This document shows, piece by piece, positions 1 to 9,300 of a stretch of DNA of 28,043 nt. Below the pieces are notes generated by a model. It saw only the letters and a list, made by a program, of their open reading frames with translations, made no database searches and was not told the origin of the DNA. This DNA comes from Elysia marginata (taxonomy: Eukaryota > Mollusca > Gastropoda > Plakobranchidae). Position 1 is the stretch's first letter, and every line of letters begins with the position of its first letter. The stretch is from NCBI GenBank assembly GCA_019649035.1, contig BMAT01003668.1, positions 241,686-269,728 on the forward strand, in the 5' to 3' direction. The position numbers and the translations under genes are program-made.

Positions 1-225
1 TCCCTGTGCGTTCTATCTTTTTTGTGACCCGGTTTGATTAGATGATTAGATAACATTTATGTAAGTTCTTGCTATACGGTACGATAAGTTGAAAAATAAG
101 TAATATCTGCTGCTAGAAGCTCATTTGAGATCAGAAATCTTTGACTAATTTTGGCTTTTTAAAAGATAGGCATGCTTTAAGTAAATTTATTAGTTTATCA
201 GAGCATTCCTAAACCCTCCGCTCCA
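1..225. other. 5' flanking DNA, nothing recognised
   Basis: AT-rich sequence with no ORF of note and no recognisable protein similarity in any frame. It ends where the dispersed repeat copy begins. Confidence 0.5.
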
Positions 226-371
226 AAGAGTCGCGAGGGAGCACTTCCCCATTCCTAGTCCATATGGGACTGTCCAGCTTTACCACGGGACCAAAATATT
301 TAAGCTCAGTCTCGTGATATGGTGACTTTGATAGTTCTTAGATCGCTATTCTATTCTAGGGTTGAACATGG
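226..371 (+). repeat. Dispersed repeat, copy A (partner at 17141-17298)
   Basis: This stretch matches 17141-17298 in the same orientation. Shared blocks include AGAGTCGCGAGG followed by GAAGCAC/GAGCACTT, TCTCGTG-TATGGTGACTTTG, and CTATTGCTATTCT-like text near the end. The copies differ by many substitutions and small indels, so the duplication is old. Neither copy encodes a recognisable protein. A fragment of a solo LTR or of a non-autonomous element would fit, but I cannot identify the family. Confidence 0.6.
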
Positions 372-1732
372 TACAAAGGGTAGAGATATAACAAAAGGAG
401 AGGATTAAAGAGATAGAGGCAGTGAGAAAAAAAGGGAGGCGGAAGGTGGCTAGGTTTGAGAGTTCGAGCTAGACTTAAGAGTAAGATTGATTCCTTTATA
501 TACTTTATATATTGTAAGAATCTGTAGTTTTTTTATAGCTGTGAGGAGAGTGATGTCCATTTTGTTATGTGCATTATAGAGCTAGGCTGGGTTTAGGCCG
601 TACCTCCTTTTGCGAACTTCCTTTTTGCCTCTACGGCCGCTGGAAGAAAGATGGCCAGAGAAATTATTTGGGCTGAGACCTGGGATCCTACCTTGCCGTC
701 GGACCTAATTATATAAGTTAAAGTGGTCGATCACGTCACCATCTTTGACATCTCCAGTGTCCGTATTATTTGGTCAGCTGTTCATTTTTTCGCATTTCTT
801 CTGCTCTTTTTAGAACCAGTTGGTTGGCTGAGGTTGCCAGATTTGAGAGGGACAAACAAACTTCGGCCATTATGCACTTGTTTTACCAGTTACTGAAAGA
901 GCATTACTGAACTGAGATGTATAGAGTAAAAGATGTTAAGCATAATTACTAATTGAAATGTTGGGTATGAGGGATGAATATAGATGTATAGACTCTGAGG
1001 ATAAGCTACTTGAGAGTCGACCTAATAAGAGAATGCAATAATTCCGAGAGGGTGGGGGCTGCAGAGAGGGGAAGATATAGGAAGGATGAGGCCAAAACTA
1101 AAGGGTCATTATTAGTTATATTAATACAGCTATTCTAAAGGGATTGGCTTTTGCCGAAACATAACGGGTCAAAACTACCTGCGTGTCTAAGACATGTTAA
1201 GATAATAATAACAGTAACAGTAATTTATAATACTAACAAAAATAATTATTTGAAGAATAGAAGAAAACAAAAAAATAAATAAATTAAATTAAATTAAAAT
1301 TTATCCTTGCTGTTCTCCTTTAGGAGACAAAAACGAAAGTGTAAATGAGGACGAAGGGCCGTAATAGTGGCATAAAGCATAAAAGCTATCGAGAATTGAA
1401 GAAAAGAGAGTGGATTTCTTTTTCTTGAGATTGTATATAATTTAAGGCGATCAAGTAAGTAGGATACAATACATACACCCTTCATTAGCTTACGATAGAG
1501 TGAACATCGACCATCTAATAATACTAGAAATTAATTCTTACCTTATAATCTACGGACAGAGATTTTCAATAATATGAGGGCAAACATTTCTTGTTCAAAA
1601 TCTTTTCCCTCATTTCTATTTCATCTCAAACGTTATTTTGGGACCGTAGGATTTCATATATTTAACATTGCCTATGCACATTTTTGCAACAAGGATGATG
1701 AAAGTAATGTCAGCTAAACTATTTTTGTCAGC
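372..1732. other. Non-coding stretch, no gene seen
   Basis: I find no ORF with recognisable protein similarity. The short minus-strand ORF at 1294-1485 has no family features and looks like chance. The stretch around 590-730 is somewhat richer in G and C and could be repeat-derived, but I cannot name it. Confidence 0.4.
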
Positions 1733-1772
1733 AAGGTTATGAATGTCAGATTAAGGTTATGAATGTCAGATT
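1733..1772 (+). repeat. 20-bp tandem duplication (2 copies)
   Basis: The unit AAGGTTATGAATGTCAGATT occurs twice back to back at 1733-1752 and 1753-1772 with no mismatches. It lies at the edge of the LINE fragment on the minus strand and may have arisen by slippage. Confidence 0.9.
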
Positions 1773-2200
1773 CTATAAACCCAAACAGGGCGGTTTTTTT
1801 CATTTACATTGACTGCCACACCTGTTATTTTAACAATATAACTTCTTACCTGTTCCTGAAAACCATCCAACTTTTTGCTGTCATAAAAGTAATGTTCTAT
1901 GAAATCTGGAGTATTACTTATTTCACTTTTATTAGATTCTTTAGTTTTCATTTTTTGTAGAAGAATGTTGGTCGGGTATCTATTGTGTAGTATTTTGAAT
2001 TGAAGAAGCCTTAATCGAGATTTTTTTGTTGATGAATGTCCAATGGTAAAGTAGGGTGATACTGATACATCTACATCATATTTTCTTTTCCAAAAGCAAA
2101 CACTGCAAAATAATCGCTGCTTTACTGTTGACACGTAGCATTCTTAAATCTTTGTTAGTCAGTTCAAACAGATACTGAGCTCTTTGACTGATATCTGGTT
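1766..2200 (-). pseudogene. LINE ORF2 C-terminal fragment (RT zinc-binding region)
   Basis: The minus-strand frame 2134-1766 reads SRLRLLQFKILHNRYPTNIL, then SEISNTPDFIEHYFYDSKKL. This matches the zf-RVT-type region that follows the reverse transcriptase in many LINEs, whose pattern is a hydrophobic 'KILHxxxPTN' block followed by C-x2-C...H-x-F-x-x-C. Here both cysteines of the CxxC pair are replaced (SEIS) and the later cysteine is serine (YDSKKL), so the zinc site is lost. Degraded matching sequence continues upstream to about 2200 with stops. No RT core is present, so this is a 5'-truncated dead copy. The LINE assignment is firm; the exact clade is not. Confidence 0.75.
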
Positions 2201-2477
2201 CATCGTAATAGTTCTATTCATCGTTCCTTTCTCTTGCATTGAGAAACACAGGTCCCCATTTTTAACTGCATTAAACACTGCCCAGTAATCAAAATATATT
2301 CCAGAGCAATAACCGATCATACGTATTATCTCCTCGAGCGATTCAAATCACTTGCATTAAACACTTGACTTACATGTTTAGTTCGCTTTAATCCATAATT
2401 ATCTTTAACCATAGTGGGTTATCCTTGTATCTAATACTGGGTAAATCTTTCCCAAGGCAATTGCAACATTTCATAAT
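2201..2477. other. Possible body of the adjacent SINE or LINE relic
   Basis: There is no ORF. The stretch lies between a LINE fragment and a tRNA-like head, both on the minus strand, so it may be the body of either element. I could not find a target-site duplication to settle this. Confidence 0.3.
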
Positions 2478-2543
2478 CGTGAATCGAACCCGCGACCGCC
2501 GGATCATGAGTCCGACGCGCTAACCACTCTACCACGCTGCCTC
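2478..2543 (-). repeat. tRNA-derived SINE head or tRNA pseudogene (CAT anticodon position)
   Basis: Read on the minus strand, this carries a good Pol III A box (TGGTAGAGTGG, 2524-2534) and a near-consensus B box (GGTTCGATTCA, 2480-2490). A five-pair anticodon stem (TCGGA/TCCGG) closes the seven-base loop CTCATGA, which places CAT at the anticodon. The T stem has two mismatches and the 5' GAGGCAG has no complementary 3' acceptor arm, so it is not a functional tRNA. A tRNA-Met-like SINE head is the simplest reading; a lone tRNA pseudogene is the alternative. Confidence 0.65.
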
Positions 2544-3156
2544 TAAGTAGCGTACGGTTCAAAATGCTCCCCAATATTAAATTGTTCACATTGTAAAGCT
2601 CTTATACTGGTAAAGCAACATGCGTTTTTTAACACCTCACTCATTAGGTTATAAGATTAATTAGTCAGCTTACCGATGAAGCAAAGTGAACGCTCTGCAC
2701 ACACATCGATAGTTCGGTTGCTGAGAAGTTATTCTGGTAAAGTTAGATTCTCACAAAACATAAATGTCATAAAGTGATATTCATGATGAAAAATTCGTGC
2801 AACTTAAAGATAACTTGGTATTTGTGCTGATGAAGCAACTTACAGCGTGTAAAAACAAACCAATACTTTATTTGCAATCCAAATCTTTCATCCTACTTTT
2901 CTAGTAATTTAAACCTTCCAAAACGTCTCCATTATTGCGTTACAATAAAAGTCATGTAAAATGAACCTGTCATGTTTTCAAATGCGAATGTCACACTTTA
3001 AAAAAGGTCAACAAGATATAAAGGATAATGTAATGGAAAATAAAGAAGGAAAACTGTCCCTATCTTAGACTGATCACGGTGTCCTAACCTGTGGTAGGTT
3101 CAAGTTTTATCGTATACAAAAGTGGGTATCTAGAAGAAAACTAATTATGTCGCAGA
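2544..3156. other. Non-coding stretch, no gene seen
   Basis: AT-rich sequence with no ORF of note and no protein similarity that I recognise. Confidence 0.4.
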
Positions 3157-3244
3157 AAAATAATATATACAGAAAAAGAAGTGTATTTGTAAAACTTTTC
3201 AAAATAATATATACAGAAAAAGAAGTGTATTTGTAAAACTTTTC
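3157..3244 (+). repeat. 44-bp perfect tandem direct repeat
   Basis: Two identical 44-bp units lie head to tail at 3157-3200 and 3201-3244. The second unit is also the left arm of the foldback that follows, so three near-identical copies sit within 130 bp, two direct and one inverted. Confidence 0.95.
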
Positions 3245-3286
3245 AAAGTTTTACAAATACACTTCTTTTTCTGTATATATTATTTT
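3201..3286. repeat. Perfect 42-bp inverted repeat with 2-nt loop
   Basis: Bases 3201-3242 are the exact reverse complement of 3245-3286, separated only by TC at 3243-3244. A transcript would form an uninterrupted 42-bp hairpin. There is no coding potential and no transposase. It could be a foldback or MITE-like structure, the product of a template-switch event at the tandem repeat, or an assembly or library chimera. The assembly gap at 3588 is about 300 bp away. Confidence 0.95.
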
Positions 3287-4062
3287 TCATTCTCAATTTT
3301 GTACATATTTACACACAGAATACAAAAACATGAGGCAGTTTCCTCTGATGAGACAATGGAATGCCAACATTCTGATCTCAACTTACTATACTGGTCTGCC
3401 TCTAGCTGAGTAAACAGAGCTCTCCTACTTTCGGAGTGAAAAGATTGAAATATCTGATCTGTCTAATAAAAGCTCTCTGAGAAATAATGTAATAGTCCTT
3501 TTCTTCCTCTTTATGTCTCTTGTCTCTTTTTGTCTGTATAGTTTTCAACTAATTTTGTCTCAATGGGGATTTGAACAATGGAGAGCANNNNATCAAAAAA
3601 AAAAAAACACCTAGCATGATGCCAGACAAGATATAGTATCAATAATTACATTTTTGACTTAGCAAAAAGTAACAAAAACTTTAAGCAACGCCATGCGAAG
3701 ATATTGTTCTCAATAAAAAATGTACACATTATTTTCTTACCTTATGACCATCAACGCTCCTCTTTTCGATCATCGTTTCCTTTGTTGAACCTTGATTTGA
3801 TTTGTTTTGCTTTTTCGCCAATTTTTAGAAGTATAAATGTCTTTTTACAAAAGAAAAAGTTGCTACTTGTTGATTTTACATAGCAAATATTGATTTGAAA
3901 TGTAAACTAATGCCAAAGTTTAAAATAAAAGATAAAAATAACCTTCACGTTTTGCTTTTTGTTGGGTTAAGTTCATTTCAGTGTTTATTGCTTTTTTTTC
4001 ATGAAAAATACCGTTTAAACAGAATCAAATTATACGTAGCTGTGTAATAAGGTAGCACTCCT
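3287..4062. other. Non-coding stretch with an assembly gap
   Basis: AT-rich, with no protein similarity recognised. Four unresolved bases at 3588-3591 are followed by a run of A, which suggests a homopolymer-related gap or the A-rich tail of an insertion. Confidence 0.4.
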
Positions 4063-4285
4063 TTGGGTACCAGAATTGTTGTGTTTTGTTCTTTTTTTTA
4101 CCATATTTATCTTTTTTTTGGTGACATGCTATTTCTCTCTCCCACCTTTCTCGCCTCTTTCTCATTGCCCCTTAATATGACTCTGCTTAACTCTTTCATT
4201 CCACTAAATGTCATGTTTTTTAGAATGTGTATGTGTCATGTTTTTACCACGCCTGTAAAACAAATTTCTTGAAAAAGATGAATAA

Positions 4286-4358
<73 letters not shown>
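4063..4358 (+). repeat. (ATT)23 microsatellite, possible LINE 3' tail
   Basis: The pure ATT tract runs 4290-4358, 69 bp or 23 units. Just before it comes a short segment ending TTCTTGAAAAAGATGAATAA. ATT-type tails end several L2-like LINEs, and a diverged tail of the same sort follows the LINE remnant at 22497. A plus-strand retrotransposon 3' end is therefore likely, but no RT sequence is left upstream. The poly-Ile and poly-Asn ORFs across the tract are artefacts of the repeat. Confidence 0.6.
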
Positions 4359-4535
4359 TCTCTCTTTTCTCTCCCTTTTCCTACTACTGCCTACTCTTTT
4401 TTCTATACCACACCCTCCTCTTTCCTTTTCTCCTTCTGATATGTCTAGATTCATCTTTTTCTCTCTTCCTTTCTCCCCTTCTCCTTTTTCTGTCTGCTCT
4501 TTATATCACTCTCTCTTTAACTCTCCCCTCATTTG
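4359..4535. repeat. Pyrimidine-rich (CT) low-complexity tract
   Basis: About 170 bp of almost unbroken C and T on the plus strand follows the ATT tract directly. It is low-complexity sequence with no coding content. Confidence 0.8.
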
Positions 4536-5323
4536 GAAAACGATTTTAAGGATTGGATATATGTGAAGAATTTCTTAAAACCTACTTGTCATATAACCAG
4601 TAGTATCAATGTGTTACAAAAATCGTTTTTGTGTGCAGGTCTGAGCGTATGTATGTCAATGTTATTAAATGTTATTTTTACAGAGGAAAGGAAAGGATCG
4701 ATGGCAAAAGGGAAAAAAACAACGGCAGTCATAAGTGCGAAATAGATAGCAAGCCAGCACTGCAAGATGTTAAAAATAGCTTCAGTACCAGGTTCTGTTC
4801 GTTCGGGAGGACATTACAGATATTTTGCAGTGCCCAGTCATTCAGTTCAATGCCCAGCTAATGTTTTTAAACACTGAGGGAATGTTCCAAATTGAGTAGC
4901 TTTGAGTCCCCTTACGACTGGCTATTAAAAAGTATCTTCAATACTTATTCCATCTCGTTTTGCCATTTCGTATGGTTTTTTTTATCTTATTAACCTTGGA
5001 AACTTAAAAACAACATTCAAAACATGTAATGGTAAGGAACAAGCTAAGATGAAGAATGAAGAGAAAAAGCTGAGGTTATGTTAGTAACAGCTCTACCCAG
5101 ACCTAAAGACATTGACCAGAAATAGGTAAATGTATGTGTCGAGATAATCAAGATTTGCCCACAAGTTTAAAATCTGGGAGTATTTGTTGATAGACTTGGG
5201 CTTAAAAAGGTGTCTCTAATGTTCTAAAAATATGTCTTTTTTAGCTAAGAAAAATGGTAGCTTAAGACCTTACATTTGGGAAGAACCACAAAAAAATTTT
5301 TTTTTGTTTTTTTGAAAATTTTA
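4536..5323. other. Non-coding stretch, no gene seen
   Basis: Two short overlapping ORFs (4533-4745 and 4631-4861) have no recognisable similarity and no codon bias distinct from their surroundings. I treat them as chance. Confidence 0.4.
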
Positions 5324-5482
5324 GAATTGATTACTGCAAGAGAATTTTTATAGAGCTAACTTTTGATAGAATCCTAGAATTGATTATTGCAATAGAATTT
5401 TTATGGAGCTTACTTCTGATAGAATGCCAAAATGTTTTACTGCAATAGAATGTTTTTTAGGGCTAACTTCTGATAGAATCAA
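5324..5482 (+). repeat. 53-bp minisatellite, three copies
   Basis: Units at 5324-5376, 5377-5429 and about 5430-5482 align at a 53-bp period. Each contains a T/CTGCAA-AGAATTTTTAT-like core followed by a GCTTACTTCTGATAGAAT-like end. Units one and two differ at only a few positions; the third is more diverged. The tract is intergenic, roughly 0.8 kb upstream of the first coding exon. Confidence 0.85.
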
Positions 5483-5643
5483 ATCCGCGTTTGAGTGGTC
5501 GAAATACCCAGACAGAGGACATGTTAAAAAGATAGTTGTATGTGAAATTATTTTTTCTGAATTTGCCAAGAACCTCAGCGTATATTTTATGAAAACAACC
5601 CAAGTAAATAATATTATTTAGAAACAACAAGAACAGGCATTGT

Positions 5644-5817
5644 ATGAAGATGGACTACTGCCGCTCTTGGTTTATCCGCATTTCAAAAGATCTTATAAAA
5701 TGTCTCCAAAAAGTTTAAAACAATGCCGCAAGACTAATTTTGAGAAAGGATAAGTGCTCTTCGTCACCTCTGTTGTGTCGATTGCACTGTCGTCCAGTAA
5801 AGAACAGAATATATATA
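5644..5817 (+). pseudogene. LINE ORF2 C-terminal scrap (L2/CR1-like)
   Basis: The plus frame beginning about 5653 reads DYCRSWFIRISKDLIKCLQK, a stop, NNAARLILRKDK, then SSPLLCRLHCRPVKNRI. This is the familiar segment after the RT domain of L2/CR1-type LINEs, whose pattern is LDYCNSL...LQxVQNxAARL...LHWLPVxxRI. An internal stop and replacement of LHWLPV by LHCRPV mark it as decayed. No other part of that element is present nearby. Confidence 0.8.
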
Positions 5818-5820
5818 AAT

Positions 5821-6092
5821 CAGCACAGGACTTTTTATCGACACCCGTCAGTTAGTAAATAACCATAGGAATAAAAAATCAAGCAGTTTTCGTAGGATAT
5901 AAACAAACGCAAATGTGTACTGTGATTACAAAGCAAACAGTCGAAGCCATAAAACCATAGTGCTCTGAGATTTATGCACAGGACTTTTCATCGTCAGTTA
6001 GTAGTTAAACATAGGCATAGGAAATCGACAATAATAATATTTTCGACTTTCAGTTTTCGTAGGAAATAAACAAACGCAAATGTCTTCTGTGA
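5821..6092 (+). repeat. Diverged direct duplication in the 5' flank
   Basis: The segment 5821-5926 resembles 5975-6092. Shared blocks are GCACAGGACTTTT-ATCG, GTCAGTTAGTA, an AACATAGG-like stretch, and CAGTTTTCGTAGGA-ATAAACAAACGCAAATGT followed by CTGTGA. The copies differ by indels, including a GACACCC insertion in the first. The second copy ends about 220 bp before the start codon, so the duplication may overlap the promoter or 5' UTR. Confidence 0.75.
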
Positions 6093-6315
6093 ACATAATG
6101 TAATGAAATCGAGATTCCACCTCAACGCGTGCGACATATTCGGGCCTACGACCAGACAGTAGTGGACTGTCCTTGGTTGCCTTATCCAGTCTGACAACAA
6201 CATTTATTATATAGCACAAGTAGAGTGGTCATTATTTTTTGACTCTGTCTCAGCACGGCCGTTCTTAAGGGAATAGCAAAATTAAAAATTTGTTCGAGTA
6301 AACGCAGCAAGCAAG
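6093..6315 (+). promoter_or_regulatory. Probable promoter and 5' UTR of the NRF-like gene
   Basis: This is the sequence immediately upstream of the start codon. A TATA-like TTATATAG lies near 6205. The start codon sits in the context GCAAGATGA, acceptable for a metazoan Kozak site. A non-coding upstream exon cannot be excluded, so the transcription start is unknown. Nothing here is decisive. Confidence 0.3.
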
Positions 6316-6376
6316 ATGAGGACGTCTCGAAGTACAGTCACCCTCTTGGCGCTCTCCGTTTCCTTCATTCTCTCTG
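6316..6376 (+). CDS. NRF-like gene, coding exon 1 (signal peptide)
   Basis: It encodes residues 1-20, MRTSRSTVTLLALSVSFILS, a textbook secretory signal peptide with basic N-terminus and hydrophobic core. The donor is G|GTAAAG. It ends in phase 1 and the split codon is completed by TT from exon 2 (GTT, Val21). Confidence 0.9.
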
Positions 6377-9300
6377 GTAAAGTACAATAGAATTAGTGCC
6401 AAAACTATCCGTAATTGTTCTCGCTTCCTGAAACTGGTTGGGAAACAACTTCTTATATTATTTTAGCAAAACTTAAAAGGAGGCACATAAGTTTACCATC
6501 TTCTTATTGACTTATCAATATGCCTGAAGTAATTTTAAATGTATAGCCTGGCCTTATAACGTAAAAAACACTTGAAAGTTATGGCTCTCTATGAAATTTC
6601 TGTTTTGATTTTTTTATGATTAGCTACTTCTTCATTCTTTTGCTTAGAACAACGGCTGGCGCAACCGTTAAGTATTAACATTGCTTGTTGCAAGGGTTCT
6701 AGGGGCCTCTTGCAACTATTAGCCCCTCAGGATAAACCATGACAATCACAAATTCGAATTCAGCTCTTGGCAAACGGTAGTCCCTGAAAAAGGGAAGTCA
6801 AGCCCGGTGGATCGCGCGTGGAGACGCATGCATTGTCATCCAGCTACAGCATCAAACTAGGCACCTCGAACGTCCGAACGCTACACGAACCTGGAGCTTT
6901 AGGCTGTGTAGTGCAAGAAATAGATCACATGGACATCACCCTGCTTGGAATATAGGAAACACATTGGCCAGATGCAGGAGACTTCAGAACACAATCCCTC
7001 AAGTTTCAGGCCAACTACAGAGTCATCTACTCGGGAGGCGAACAACATCGACACGGCGTAGCACTGATACTCAATGATAAAATGTCAAAAGCTCTTAAAT
7101 ACTACAGCACGTTCTCTGAAAGAATCATCTCTGCTAAATTTACAAAACAGCATCATGACACGCTCCTTATACAAGCGTACGCTCCAACTACAGATCATGG
7201 CAAGGAAGAAATTGAACAATTTTACGATGACTTATCTGAAATCATAAGAAGAAATAAACCATGTAAGGACAAACTTTGGTCGTCGGCGAATTCAACGCTA
7301 AAGTCGGCAAGGAAAGAGAGGAAGGAATCATCGGTCCTTTTGGACTTGGTACTTGAGTTTTGTAAAAAGCGCCATCTTTTCGTAGTATACACTTGGATTG
7401 AACAAAAAGAATCAGCTCGCCACACATAGACATCAACTGGCGATAGATACCGAAATAGAACCGACTTTGTTTTGTGTAATCAAAGGTACCGGAACAGTAT
7501 AAAGAACTCTAAGGTACGACATGGAGTCGACTGTGGGTCGGACCATAAGCCAGTCATCATCACGAGCAAGACTAAAATCAATGAAATGCAAAATTCGTCC
7601 TGCTAAATGGAACTTAAATGATTGAAATATTGTAAAGGTATGAAATTAGAAGTGGAGAGAAGTAGGATTTTTTAGTGGAAATGCCCGAAATGTCTGCCTT
7701 TAGTATGATTTGAACCTTCGACTTATAGATGCTTCGGCACTCACCGCCTTGCCACTTAGAGAAATATAGCTTGAACTATGTCGCCACTGCGCTCCTTAAA
7801 AAAAGGAGTTTCATGGCAAAGGTACTTGCCTAGCCTCTCTAAATGCAGCTTAGCCCGGCTTACAGAGAAAGATTGCAAATTTTCAGAGCCCTATGACAAA
7901 ATGATTGAAACAATGTTAGGTGAACACATGGATCCAGAACAGTGGTGGAATAACATCAAAACCGCAATCAAGGAAACAGCGAAGAAAACAGTCGGAAAAA
8001 AGAAACACGAAGCTAAACAACATTGGATGACAACAGAAATTCTCGACATTATGGAGGAGAGAAAAAAGAAGAAAGATCTTATGACACATGATCAATACAG
8101 AGAAATGTGCCACAATATACAAAGAGGGTGCAGGAAAGCAAAGGAGGATTATTATGATAGAATATGCAGTTAAATAGAAATCTTGGACATTTGTCACAGC
8201 AACAAAAAAATATTTAAAAACTAATGAATGTTAATCTTGGCATTAAAGATAAAGATGGAAAACTGCTCCAGGATGACGCTGATATCCTCAACAGATGGAC
8301 GGAATAGATAGGCGAGGACCTTTTTAATGACGAAAGACCCGAAAAACCATCGATCGATGTCAGCGACAACTTGGTGGAAAATACGAAATCAGAAGTAGTA
8401 AAAGCAATCTCCGACCTTAATAGACACAAATTTCCCAGTGAAGACGAAATATCAACAGAACTACTTGAAGCTCTGGGAACATCTGGAAAAGAGGAAACCA
8501 CCGCCTTGATTAATGACATATACAAGACGGGAGTAATTCCAAAAAACTTTACCTCAGGTGTCTTTGTCGCTCTGCCGAAAGTTAACAAGGCCACAAACTG
8601 CTCTGACCATTGTACCATAAGTCTTATTTCACACGCGTGGAAAATCCAATTAAGGGTGCTCATGAACCGCACCAATCCTATAATTGACAAACACCTCGAT
8701 AATATCCAACTCGGTTTCAGGAAAGGAAAGGGCACAAGAGATTGTATCTTTTTTTTTACTAAGGAACACTTGTGAAAGGATGATGGACTGTCAGAGGTAC
8801 CCCAATGTCTGTTTTATCGACTATGCCAAAGCTTTTGACTGTGTCAATCATGAGAAACTAATGGAAGTTTTGGCCAAGGCGGGGATCCCGAGTCATGAAA
8901 GACGACTGGTATGCGAGATTTACTAGAACCAATCGGCGAAAGTAAAGCAAACATCAAGGACAACAGAAGATATCATGATTCAACGTTGGGTAGACAGGGG
9001 TGTATTCTTTCTCCTTCACTTTTCAATCTGTACAGCGAATATCTACTGCAAGAGGAAATCTCCAAAAAGCGCGGCATACTAATCAACAGTGTCAACATCA
9101 ACAACATCTGCTATGCCGATGACACTGTCATCCTGGTAGAGTCAGAAGAACAACTGCAGGCTATGTTTGACAAATATTTGACAACTGCAAAGAGTATGGC
9201 ATGGAGATCAACTCAAAGAAGACCAAGACGATGCACATTGGAAGAGACACAAAGACGCTTACAATAACAGTGGGAAATGCCGTGCTTGAGCAGGTTTCAA

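Noticed and set aside
4227..4454. ORFs with long poly-Ile or poly-Asn runs on the two strands
   Set aside because: They are direct translations of the ATT microsatellite and have no other coding signal.
8214..8735. 173-residue minus-strand ORF, one of the longest in the window
   Set aside because: It is the antisense shadow of the LINE reverse transcriptase on the plus strand and has no similarity of its own.
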